A stretch of DNA of 6,233 nt from Wenzhouxiangella sp. (GTDB lineage: Bacteria > Pseudomonadota > Gammaproteobacteria > Xanthomonadales > Wenzhouxiangellaceae): assembly GCA_021767625.1 (NCBI GenBank), contig JAASTB010000138.1:1-6233 (forward strand), written 5' to 3'. Position 1 is the stretch's first letter; each line of letters begins with the position of its first letter. Position numbers and translations under genes: made by a program. This document shows, one piece after another, positions 1 to 6,229 of this stretch. The notes beneath the pieces were generated by a model. The model saw only the letters and a list, made by a program, of their open reading frames with translations, had not been told where the DNA came from and did not search any database.

Positions 1-774
1 ATCGACCACGCCGAGTTTCTCGGACCGACGCGCGAGCACATCGCCCGCGAAAAGGCCGGCGTGGCGCGGCCCGGTCGACCGGCCGTCGTCGGCGATCCGG
101 ATCCGCCCGCTTCCCTGGCCGAAGCGCTCGAGTCGATCGGCGCCCGGTCGATCTCCGCGCTCGAGGCGCTGCAGGCCGATGCACCGGCCGAAGAACTGCG
201 GATCAGCCATGCCGGGCGCCGGCTGGTCCTGCCCCTGCCGGCCCTGGCGGGCGCGTGGCAGCGGACCAACGCGGCCTGCGCGGTCATCGCGCTGCTCGAG
301 CTCGGCGAGCGTCTCCCGCTCGACGAGGCGGCGCTGGCGGCCGGGCTGCGGGAGGTGCGCCTGCCGGGCCGTTTCCAGGTCCTTCGTCGTTCACCTGCGG
401 TCATCGTCGACGTTGCCCACAACCCGGCCGCCGCCGCGGCGCTGGCTTCGGCCCTGGATACACCGGAGGCCGCCAGCACGGCGGTGTTCAGCGCGCTGGC
501 CGGAAAGGACGTTGCCGGCATCGGGCGGGCGCTCGATGCCTGTTTCACGCGCTGGATCGTCGCGCCCCTGGCGGGCGACCGGGCGCGCTCGGCGGAGTCG
601 ATTGCCCAAGAACTGAGCCAGGCGCCTGTTTCCGGCACCGTGGAAACGGTAGAATCCGTACCTGCCGCGCTGCAGCACGCGCTGGCCGACAGCGGTCCGC
701 ACGACCGGGTGGTCGTGTTCGGTTCCTTCCTGACGGTGGCCGAAGCGTGGCCCGAACTGGCTTCAAGCCCTTGA
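1..774 (+). CDS. folC: Folylpolyglutamate synthase / dihydrofolate synthase, C-terminal part (5' end outside window)
   Basis: FolC is a cytoplasmic Mur-ligase-family enzyme that uses ATP to join glutamate to dihydropteroate and to folates. The reading frame is open from base 1, and its first 20 codons already match the family: DHAEFLGPTREHIAREKAG resembles the conserved DH-x-LG-x-R-x-IxxEKAG segment of the central domain. The gene therefore starts upstream, and the in-frame GTG at 61 is not its start. Of the 257 residues visible, later landmarks (numbered from base 1) are QRTNAA near 87-92, PGRFQ near 122-126, the DVAHNP motif of the C-terminal ligase domain near 137-142, and a closing GSFLTVAEAW near 241-250. 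About 40% of a usual 420-residue protein is missing. The gene ends in TGA 4 bases before dedD, as in the E. coli gene order. There is no frameshift or odd composition. Identification is firm; which of the two activities is present cannot be read from this part. Confidence 0.96.
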   Translation: MDHAEFLGPTREHIAREKAGVARPGRPAVVGDPDPPASLAEALESIGARSISALEALQADAPAEELRISHAGRRLVLPLPALAGAWQRTNAACAVIALLELGERLPLDEAALAAGLREVRLPGRFQVLRRSPAVIVDVAHNPAAAAALASALDTPEAASTAVFSALAGKDVAGIGRALDACFTRWIVAPLAGDRARSAESIAQELSQAPVSGTVETVESVPAALQHALADSGPHDRVVVFGSFLTVAEAWPELASSP

Positions 775-778
775 GATT

Positions 779-1801
779 ATGGACAAGGTTCTAAAGCAGC
801 GTCTGGTCGGCGCCAGCATCCTCATCGCCCTGGCGGTGATCTTCCTGCCCATGCTGTTCGAAGGCGGCGAGGACGATGCCGTCGAGCAGCGCGAACTGGC
901 CATCGACGTACCCGAGCGCGAGTCCGGCGATCGCCAGGTGCGTCGCCTGGCGCTCGACCCCGAACAGGCGCGTCGCCCGCCGGACGAGAGCCAGGCCCGG
1001 CCGCCCGAGGCAACACGCCCCGAGCCGACCGCGCGCCGGTCCGAGCCGCAGCCGGCCGAAGCCGAGTCCCGCGAGGAGCGTGTCGAGCAGCCCGCCCGCG
1101 AGGAGCCGGTGCAAGAAGATGAGCTTGCGGCCACCGAAGACAGCGCGCCGACTCGTTCCGATGCTCAGTCGGAAGCGGCGCCGGAACCCGGTGCTGCCGA
1201 GCCCGAGGCGGCCGAAGCGCCGGCGGAATCGGACACGCAGGCGCAGCCCGAAGCAGCCCGCGAGACGCCGGACGAGGCATCGAGCTCGCCGGCCATGGAT
1301 GCCGTCGAGGGTCGCTGGGTCGTCCAGGTGGCGGTCTTCAGCAGCCGCGACACGGCCAACCAGATCCGCCAGCGGCTGTCCGACCTGGGTCACCGTGTAT
1401 CGATGGACGTGCTGATCCGCGACCGGGCCGAGCTCTTCCGCCTGCGCACCGGTCCCTATGCCGACGAGGCCACCGCCGAGCAGGCGCGCGGGCAAATCGC
1501 CGCGACCGTTGCCGGCGTGGATCCGGTCACGCGCGAGCTTTCCGGCGGCGGATCGGCCGAGGATCGTCACGGCCTGGCCGTGCAGGTCGGCTCGTTTGCC
1601 AGCCACAACAACGCCGAACGTCTTGTCGGTCAGCTGACCGGGGCCGGCTTCGACGCCTTCATGTACGGCGAGGAGACCGGCGGCCGGACGATCTGGCGCG
1701 TGCGCGTGGGCGCATACGAGCAGCGCGCCGACGCCGAACGCCTGCTCGAGACCTTGCGCGAAGAACAGGGCCTGGAAGGCATCGTGGTTTCCCATCCATG
1801 A
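779..1801 (+). CDS. dedD: DedD-like cell-division protein with two SPOR domains
   Basis: DedD proteins sit in the inner membrane and bind septal peptidoglycan stripped of side peptides through a C-terminal SPOR domain. The 340-residue product starts MDKVLKQRLVGA, the usual DedD opening: a short basic cytoplasmic tail, then one membrane helix at about 8-27. A long periplasmic linker (about 30-176) follows, very rich in Glu, Ala, Pro and Arg and probably disordered. Two tandem SPOR domains come next: residues 178-252 (WVVQVAVFSS, LFRLRTGPY) and 265-339 (LAVQVGSFAS, WRVRVGAY). E. coli DedD is about 220 residues with a single SPOR, so both the linker and the second SPOR are additions by comparison. 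The ATG lies 4 bases after the folC stop with no strong Shine-Dalgarno, pointing to coupled translation. The name rests on N-terminus, SPOR domains and position between folC and cvpA; generic SPOR protein is the fallback. Confidence 0.9.
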   Translation: MDKVLKQRLVGASILIALAVIFLPMLFEGGEDDAVEQRELAIDVPERESGDRQVRRLALDPEQARRPPDESQARPPEATRPEPTARRSEPQPAEAESREERVEQPAREEPVQEDELAATEDSAPTRSDAQSEAAPEPGAAEPEAAEAPAESDTQAQPEAARETPDEASSSPAMDAVEGRWVVQVAVFSSRDTANQIRQRLSDLGHRVSMDVLIRDRAELFRLRTGPYADEATAEQARGQIAATVAGVDPVTRELSGGGSAEDRHGLAVQVGSFASHNNAERLVGQLTGAGFDAFMYGEETGGRTIWRVRVGAYEQRADAERLLETLREEQGLEGIVVSHP

Positions 1802-2325
1802 ACTGGGCCGACTACGCCATTGTCAGCATCATCCTGCTGTCGATGGTGGTCAGCCTGTTTCGCGGCTTCATCCGCGAGGTCTTTTCCCTGCTGGTCTGGA
1901 TCGCCGCGGTGTATGCCGCTTTGCAAGCGGCCGGCCCGCTGGCCGTGCAGCTCGAGGGTGTGATCGAGGTGCCCTCGGTGCGCGTCATCATCGCCTTCGT
2001 GGGCGTGTTCCTGGTCGTGCTCGTCGTGGGCGGGCTGATCAATTATCTTCTGGGAAGGCTGGTCGACGGCACGGGGCTGAGCGGAACGGACCGCCTGTTC
2101 GGTGCGCTGTTCGGGGCCCTGAGAGGGTTGGCCATCGTGCTGGCAGCGGTCATCATCGCCGGCTTCACGCCGTTCGTGAAGGATCCATGGTGGCAGCAGT
2201 CGACCCTGTTGCCCGAAATGGAACGAATGGCCACCTGGCTGGTCGGTTTCTTTCCCGAATCCATTCAAGCCTACCTGCCCGAGCAGGTGGGCACCGAGAC
2301 AGTCATAACGGAGGCTGACGCCTGA
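1798..2325 (+). CDS. cvpA: CvpA family inner-membrane protein
   Basis: CvpA is a small inner-membrane protein named for colicin V production. It is usually found just before purF, and its biochemical role is not settled. The 175-residue product opens MNWADYAIVSIILLS, the typical CvpA start, and shows four hydrophobic segments at about 5-20, 27-46, 61-86 and 104-124. The family-typical SLFRGFIREVFSLLVW stretch lies at 19-34, and a D-R-L-F-GALFGALRG stretch at 98-110 precedes the last helix. A polar tail of about 50 residues (WWQQSTLLPEME onward) follows. Length is close to the usual 160-180. The start overlaps the dedD stop in ATGA. The nearest purine-rich run (GGAAGG, 1774-1779) is 18 bases upstream, too far to act as a normal ribosome site, so translation is likely by re-initiation after dedD. 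purF follows after one base. Family and position are certain; function is not. Confidence 0.95.
   Translation: MNWADYAIVSIILLSMVVSLFRGFIREVFSLLVWIAAVYAALQAAGPLAVQLEGVIEVPSVRVIIAFVGVFLVVLVVGGLINYLLGRLVDGTGLSGTDRLFGALFGALRGLAIVLAAVIIAGFTPFVKDPWWQQSTLLPEMERMATWLVGFFPESIQAYLPEQVGTETVITEADA
2310..2314 (+). promoter_or_regulatory. Ribosome binding site for purF, partly in a small hairpin
   Basis: GGAGG matches the core Shine-Dalgarno but sits 12 bases before the purF ATG at 2327, longer than the usual 5-9. Its last three bases lie in a 4-bp stem with a 4-base loop (AGGC at 2312-2315, loop TGAC, GCCT at 2320-2323), which also covers the first base of the cvpA stop codon. Ribosomes finishing cvpA would melt this stem, so purF is probably translated by coupling. 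The stem is short and any regulatory role is inference. Confidence 0.55.
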
Positions 2326-2326
2326 C

Positions 2327-3805
2327 ATGTGCGGAATCGTCGGAATCGTGGGGCGCTCACCGGTAGCGGCCCGGCTCTATGACGCCATGACCATCCTGCA
2401 GCACCGCGGCCAGGACGCCGCCGGCATCACCACGCTCGACGACGGGCGGATGCGCTCGGCCAAGGGCCTGGGCCTGGTGCGCGACGTTTTCTCCGAGGAA
2501 GCCGTCACCGGGCTGACCGGCGAGGTCGGCATCGGCCACGTGCGCTACCCCACCGCCGGCTGCGACCAGCCCGACGAGGCGCAGCCGATGTACGTCAACT
2601 CTCCCTGCGGCATCGCGCTGGGACACAATGGCAACCTGATCAACAGCGAACGGCTCAGCCGCGAGCTGTTCGTCGAGGACCGTCGCCACATCAACACCGA
2701 GTCCGACTCGGAGGTGCTGCTCAACGTGCTGGCCCACGAGCTGGCCGGGCGAACGCGCGACGGCCTGCATCCGGAAGATATCTTCGCCGCCGTCGACGGC
2801 GTCTACCAGCGCTGCCGGGGTGGGTACGCCGCCGTCGCGCTCATCGCCGGCGTGGGCCTGGTCGCCTTCCGCGATCCCAACGGCATCCGTCCGGCCGTGG
2901 TCGGCCGGCGCGAGGCGCCCGAGGGACCGGAGTACATCGTCGCTTCCGAATCGGTGGTCCTCGACATTCTGGGCTTCGAGCTGATTTCCGACATCGCGCC
3001 GGGTGAGTGCGTCTTCGTCACGCTCGACGGCGAACTGCACCGCAAGGTCAGCGACCACGCGGCTTCCTATACGCCGTGCATGTTCGAGTACGTCTACTTT
3101 GCCCGACCGGACTCGATGATCGACGACCTGTCGGTCTACAAGGCCCGGCTGCGCATGGGCGAGGCGCTGGCGGAGAAGATCCTGCAGGAATGGCCCGACC
3201 ACGACATCGACGTGGTCATCCCGGTGCCCGACACCAGCCGCACGGCCTGCCTGCCCCTGGCTCACCAGCTGGGCGTGAAGTACCGCGAGGGCCTGATCAA
3301 GAATCGCTACATCGGGCGGACTTTCATCATGCCCGGGCAGGAAGCCCGCGTGCGCTCGGTGCGGCGCAAGCTCAACGCCATTTCCCTGGAGTTCCGCAAC
3401 AAGAACGTGCTGCTGGTCGACGATTCCATCGTGCGCGGTACCACGTCCAAGCAGATTATCCAGATGGCGCGCGAGGCCGGGGCGAAAAAGGTCTACCTGG
3501 CCTCCGCTTCTCCGCCCGTGCGCTATCCCAACGTCTACGGCATCGACATGCCCGCGGCGAGCGAGCTGGTGGCCTCCGGTCGCAGCGAGGAGGAGATCTG
3601 TCAGGTGATCGGCGCCGACCGCCTGATCTATCAGGATCTCGAGGCGCTTGAGAAGGCGGTGCGCGGCAAGAACCAGCGACTGACCGGTTTCGACAGCTCC
3701 TGCTTCAGCGGCGAGTACGTCACCGGCCTCGACGAAGGCTACCTCGAGGAGCTCGAGTCGCGGCGTTCGGATGCCGCGAGAATGCAGCGGCGCAGCGCGG
3801 GGTAA
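2327..3805 (+). CDS. purF: Amidophosphoribosyltransferase (glutamine PRPP amidotransferase)
   Basis: PurF catalyses the committed step of purine synthesis in the cytoplasm: PRPP plus glutamine gives 5-phosphoribosylamine. The 492-residue product begins MCGIVGIVG, so Cys2 becomes the N-terminal nucleophile after removal of Met, with no propeptide. The glutaminase domain (about 2-235) shows HRGQD at 26-30, RYPTAG at 73-78, HNGNL at 100-104 and TESDSE at 124-129. The phosphoribosyltransferase domain follows, with the flexible loop KNRYIGRTFIMPG at 325-337 and the PRPP-binding motif VLLVDDSIVRGTT at 361-373. The C-terminal FDSSCFSGEYVTGLDEGYL resembles E. coli PurF and lacks the cysteine set of the iron-sulfur Bacillus type. 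E. coli PurF is 505 residues, so the length is normal. It follows cvpA by one base. All key residues are in place and the enzyme should be active. Regulation is presumably by purine nucleotides, as known for the family; I see no clear operator in the window. Confidence 0.98.
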   Translation: MCGIVGIVGRSPVAARLYDAMTILQHRGQDAAGITTLDDGRMRSAKGLGLVRDVFSEEAVTGLTGEVGIGHVRYPTAGCDQPDEAQPMYVNSPCGIALGHNGNLINSERLSRELFVEDRRHINTESDSEVLLNVLAHELAGRTRDGLHPEDIFAAVDGVYQRCRGGYAAVALIAGVGLVAFRDPNGIRPAVVGRREAPEGPEYIVASESVVLDILGFELISDIAPGECVFVTLDGELHRKVSDHAASYTPCMFEYVYFARPDSMIDDLSVYKARLRMGEALAEKILQEWPDHDIDVVIPVPDTSRTACLPLAHQLGVKYREGLIKNRYIGRTFIMPGQEARVRSVRRKLNAISLEFRNKNVLLVDDSIVRGTTSKQIIQMAREAGAKKVYLASASPPVRYPNVYGIDMPAASELVASGRSEEEICQVIGADRLIYQDLEALEKAVRGKNQRLTGFDSSCFSGEYVTGLDEGYLEELESRRSDAARMQRRSAG

Positions 3806-3822
3806 CCGCGCGTTGATGTCCG

Positions 3823-3841
3823 GGGTGCGACAATCGCACCC
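3823..3841 (+). repeat. Perfect 8-bp hairpin directly abutting the photolyase start codon
   Basis: GGGTGCGA (3823-3830) and TCGCACCC (3834-3841) are exact reverse complements separated by a CAA loop. The right arm ends on the base before the ATG at 3842. The hairpin fills most of the 36-base gap between purF and the photolyase gene. No T-run follows, so it is not a standard intrinsic terminator. If transcribed from the purF operon it would be a stable RNA stem against the start codon and could reduce photolyase translation. Confidence 0.6.
3826..3834 (+). promoter_or_regulatory. Possible extended -10 promoter element for a leaderless photolyase transcript
   Basis: TGCGACAAT reads as TG-N-GACAAT, an extended -10 element whose hexamer matches TATAAT at four of six positions. 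Seven bases separate the hexamer from the ATG at 3842, so a typical initiation distance would place the first RNA base at or next to the start codon. There is no good -35 at 16-18 bases upstream; TTGATG at 3813-3818 is too close (10 bases). There is also no Shine-Dalgarno near the ATG, which fits a leaderless message. This is a weak sequence match and overlaps the hairpin. Confidence 0.35.
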
Positions 3842-5254
3842 ATGTCCGATACCGCCATCGTCTGGTTTCGCCGGGACCTTCGCCTGGCGGACAACCCCGC
3901 TCTCGACCACGCGCGCCGACACCACGCGCGCGTGGTGCCGCTGTTCGTGTTCGATCCCGAAACGGAATCGCCCTGGTCGCCCGGTGCGGCCGGCCGCTGG
4001 TGGCTGCACCGATCGCTCGGCGAACTCGACGAACGCCTGCGCGATCGCGGCAGCCGCCTGATCCTGGCCGACGGCGACCCGCTCGAGGCCTTCGCGCGAA
4101 TCCGCCAGGTCACCGGTGCTGCTGCGGTCTACTGGAACCGCTGCTACGAGCCCGCAGTGGTCGGGCGCGACCGACGCGTCAAGCGGCAATTGCGTGAGGA
4201 GGGCTGGGAGACGAAGAGCTTCAACGGCTCGCTGCTGGTCGAGCCCTGGAACGGGGTCAAGGCCGACGGCGATCCCTACCTGGTGTTTACGCCGTTCTGG
4301 AAGCATCTGCAGAGGCATTGGCAGCCCCCGTCGCATTGCCCGGAGCCGCGCGAATTGGCGCCGCCGGGCCGATGGCCCGCCAGCCTGGACCTCGATGACC
4401 TGGCGCTGCTGCCCGATCACGACTGGCCGGAAAAGCTGGCCGCGCACTGGGCGCCGGGCGAGCTCGGCGCCCGTCGCCGTCTCGATGACTTCACGGACGC
4501 TGCCGTCGCCTATCACGACCAGCGCGACCGGCCCGACCGCGCGGGCACGTCCGGGCTCTCGCCGCACCTGCATTTCGGTGAGATTTCCCCGGGCCAGATC
4601 CTGCGCGCCCTCGAGCCTTCGGGCGAGCTGCCTTCGGGCAAGGGCCGGATGGTGTTTGCCAGCGAACTGGCCTGGCGCGAGTTCTCCCATCACCTGCTGT
4701 GGCATTTTCCGGAAACGCCCGATCAATCGCTCAAGCGGGGCTTCCGCTCGTTTCCCTGGCGCAAGCGCAGCGACTATGCGGGCGACCTCGCCGCCTGGCA
4801 GCGGGGGCGGACCGGCATCCCCATGGTCGACGCCGGGATGCGCGAACTCTGGGAGACCGGCTGGATGCACAACCGTGTGCGCATGATCGTGGCCTCCTTC
4901 CTGACCAAGAACCTGCTCGTGCCCTGGCAGGAAGGCGCGCGCTGGTTCTGGGATACCCTGGTCGACGCCGACCTTGCCAACAATACGCAGGGCTGGCAGT
5001 GGACGGCCGGCTGCGGCGCGGACGCCGCGCCTTACTTCCGCGTCTTCAATCCGGTGCTGCAGGGCGAGAAGTTCGACCCCGAGGGCGACTACGTCGGCCG
5101 CTGGTGTCCGGAACTGGTCGGCCGGGGCCGCAAACGCATCCACCAGCCCCTCTCGGCCGCGGAAGCCGAGTCACTCGGCTACCCGCAACCCATCGTCGAC
5201 CTCAAGACCAGCCGCCGCCGGGCCCTGGACGCCTGGGACAAAATCAGGAAATAA
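3842..5254 (+). CDS. phrB: Deoxyribodipyrimidine photolyase (class I-like CPD photolyase)
   Basis: This cytoplasmic, DNA-binding FAD enzyme uses blue light to split cyclobutane pyrimidine dimers. The 470-residue product matches the family length. An N-terminal alpha/beta antenna domain (about 4-130) opens AIVWFRRDLRLADNPAL. The helical FAD domain holds the flavin loop GTSGLSPHLHFGEISP (235-250), ELAWREF (275-281), GWMHNRVRM (340-348) and GWQWTAGCGADAAPYFRVFNP (from 384). Aligned by eye to E. coli PhrB, the dimer-contact residues E275, W278, M348 and W387 are present, as are the electron-transfer tryptophans W306, W362 and W385 and the asparagine beside flavin N5 (N381), so a CPD-repair function is likely. 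The purF stop lies in the same frame with no other ATG, GTG or TTG before 3842, and later starts would cut the conserved first strand, so this start is firm. E. coli has no photolyase gene next to purF. The antenna (methenyl-folate or other) and the exact class (I versus III) are not decidable here. Confidence 0.95.
   Translation: MSDTAIVWFRRDLRLADNPALDHARRHHARVVPLFVFDPETESPWSPGAAGRWWLHRSLGELDERLRDRGSRLILADGDPLEAFARIRQVTGAAAVYWNRCYEPAVVGRDRRVKRQLREEGWETKSFNGSLLVEPWNGVKADGDPYLVFTPFWKHLQRHWQPPSHCPEPRELAPPGRWPASLDLDDLALLPDHDWPEKLAAHWAPGELGARRRLDDFTDAAVAYHDQRDRPDRAGTSGLSPHLHFGEISPGQILRALEPSGELPSGKGRMVFASELAWREFSHHLLWHFPETPDQSLKRGFRSFPWRKRSDYAGDLAAWQRGRTGIPMVDAGMRELWETGWMHNRVRMIVASFLTKNLLVPWQEGARWFWDTLVDADLANNTQGWQWTAGCGADAAPYFRVFNPVLQGEKFDPEGDYVGRWCPELVGRGRKRIHQPLSAAEAESLGYPQPIVDLKTSRRRALDAWDKIRK
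3920..3937. repeat. Perfect 18-bp palindrome inside the photolyase gene
   Basis: CACCACGCGCGCGTGGTG equals its own reverse complement over 18 bases. It covers codons 27-32 of the photolyase gene (HHARVV), 78 bases after the start codon. As DNA it is a two-fold symmetric site of operator size; as RNA it could form a GC-rich 6- or 7-bp stem with a 6- or 4-base loop. No second copy was seen in the window. It may simply be a product of GC-rich codon use. Confidence 0.5.
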
Positions 5255-5298
5255 GTCGGTCTTATCGCTTGAAGTACCAGTGCCAGGGCTCCCAGGCG
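5230..5298. repeat. Nested inverted repeats across the convergent stop codons
   Basis: Outer arms CGCCTGGGA (5230-5238) and TCCCAGGCG (5290-5298) are exact reverse complements 51 bases apart. Inside lies a 5-bp stem with a 5-base loop, ATAAG (5251-5255) and CTTAT (5261-5265), whose arms carry the stop codons of both converging genes. The gap between the genes is only 7 bases (5255-5261), so any terminator must overlap coding sequence. There is no T-run. Each outer arm encodes an Ala-Trp-acidic stretch in its own gene, so coincidence is quite possible. Confidence 0.35.
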
Positions 5299-6224
5299 AT
5301 GCGGTGGCGGTTGTGCCGGGGATAGGATTCCCGGAAGCCGAAGATTCTCGCGTTGCCCAGCATCCACTGGTAGGCCTCGGTGCGGGCGAAGTCCTCTTCC
5401 AGCGGCTTCACCCCCCGCGTCGTGATGTCGATGGCCCGGCCGCTGTGGTGCTCGCTGTATCCCGGCGGGGCGGAGACCTCGAGAATTTCCTTCATGGAAT
5501 GCCCCTGGTCCAGCTTGCGCTGAAACAGGTTGGCCTGGTAGGCGATGGCGCGGAATCCGGACACCAGCCGGATTTCGACGTTGGAGGTCATGGCCGCCTC
5601 GCGCATGCGCTTGAAGGCGTCCGCGGCGTCGGGAATCAGGCGCTGCTCGCGCTCGAAAATGTCGCGGCCGGCTGAAGTCATTCCCTCGGCTTCGGTCACC
5701 AGCGGCATCCGGTGCGCCACGCCGTAGTCCTCCGGGACGCCCAGTTCGTCGCAAAGGCGGAAGATTTCGCGCGCCTTGTCGTCGGCGAGTTCGAGAAGGT
5801 CGCGGACGATCAGGATGTTGTTTTCGTCTTCGGGGTCGGGGCGGCACTCGTAACCGAGCGAACGCATGAAGCCGGCGACCCGCTTGCGCGCCACGCCGTT
5901 GAGCCGGCGGATGCCGAAACGAAGCGCGTGGCGCTCCAGCGATTCGAACAGGCGTCGCGGCGTGTCGGGGGAGGCCACTTCCGGGTCGAGATAGCAGGCC
6001 AGGATGCGGCGGTGATCGAGATCGAGCGCCCCGAGGCCGGCCAGACGGGTGCCGTGCGTGGCCACCAGCAAGGCCTGGTCGGGGATCAGTTCGGCGAGAT
6101 GCGTTTCGACGCTGTCGGTGCGCCTGACGTGCGACATCATGTCGGGAAGTCGCGACTTGACCAGCTTGGCGAGGGTGGCTACTTCCGAACTGCGGGCGGG
6201 TCGGACCCGAATTGCGTTCTCCAT
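5262..6224 (-). CDS. GNAT-like domain fused to a VanY-type M15 zinc peptidase (D-alanyl-D-alanine carboxypeptidase family)
   Basis: The 320-residue product has two parts. Residues about 1-140 look like a GNAT acetyltransferase fold: IRVRPARSSEVATLAKLV at the start, a central strand pair (ALLVATHGTRLAGLGAL) and a typical GNAT ending FMRSLGYE at 119-126. The usual acetyl-CoA loop (Q/R-x-x-G-x-G/A) should follow CYLDPE but reads VASPDTPRR, without glycines. Residues about 155-320 are an M15B/VanY peptidase: VSGFR at 221-225, the SxHxxGxAxD signature at 257-266 (zinc ligands H259 and D266), FGFRESYPR at 295-303 and EPWHWYF at 312-318 (catalytic E312, zinc ligand H315). Such peptidases cut D-Ala or related bonds in cell-wall peptides. 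No signal peptide or membrane segment is visible, so the protein is probably cytoplasmic and could act in muropeptide recycling; this is inference. It converges on the photolyase gene with a 7-base gap. Peptidase assignment is strong, GNAT assignment moderate, substrate unknown. Confidence 0.87.
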   Translation of the reverse strand: MENAIRVRPARSSEVATLAKLVKSRLPDMMSHVRRTDSVETHLAELIPDQALLVATHGTRLAGLGALDLDHRRILACYLDPEVASPDTPRRLFESLERHALRFGIRRLNGVARKRVAGFMRSLGYECRPDPEDENNILIVRDLLELADDKAREIFRLCDELGVPEDYGVAHRMPLVTEAEGMTSAGRDIFEREQRLIPDAADAFKRMREAAMTSNVEIRLVSGFRAIAYQANLFQRKLDQGHSMKEILEVSAPPGYSEHHSGRAIDITTRGVKPLEEDFARTEAYQWMLGNARIFGFRESYPRHNRHRIAWEPWHWYFKR

Positions 6225-6229
6225 GCTTG

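Noticed and set aside
61..63. GTG as a start for the first gene
   Set aside because: The frame is open to base 1 and the upstream codons encode conserved FolC residues, so the gene is cut by the window edge.
123..165. Repeated GCGCTCGAG words in folC
   Set aside because: Short words made of common GC-rich Ala-Leu-Glu codons, not a repeat array.
791..1795. A 334-codon minus-strand open frame opposite dedD
   Set aside because: Same register effect as above; the sense strand encodes a clear membrane helix and two SPOR domains.
1630..2328. A 232-codon minus-strand open frame opposite the end of dedD and all of cvpA
   Set aside because: Same register effect; the product is rich in Gln, His and Asp with no family motif, while the sense frame is a typical CvpA.
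2327..3805. Iron-sulfur (Bacillus-type) PurF with propeptide
   Set aside because: Cys follows the initiator Met directly, and the C-terminal region matches the E. coli form without the cluster cysteines.
3823..3841. Intrinsic terminator after purF
   Set aside because: The stem is good but no T-run follows and the next bases are the photolyase start codon; kept only as a hairpin of unknown role.
2357..5143. A 928-codon open frame on the minus strand opposite purF and the photolyase gene
   Set aside because: Its codons lie exactly opposite the sense codons, so a stop would need TTA, CTA or TCA in the sense genes. These are rare at this GC content and absent from this stretch. The translation shows no recognisable domain, and both sense genes have complete catalytic motifs.
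4974..5675. A 233-codon plus-strand frame crossing from the photolyase gene into the GNAT-M15 gene
   Set aside because: It is out of frame with the photolyase and opposite the conserved M15 motifs; no domain is visible in it.
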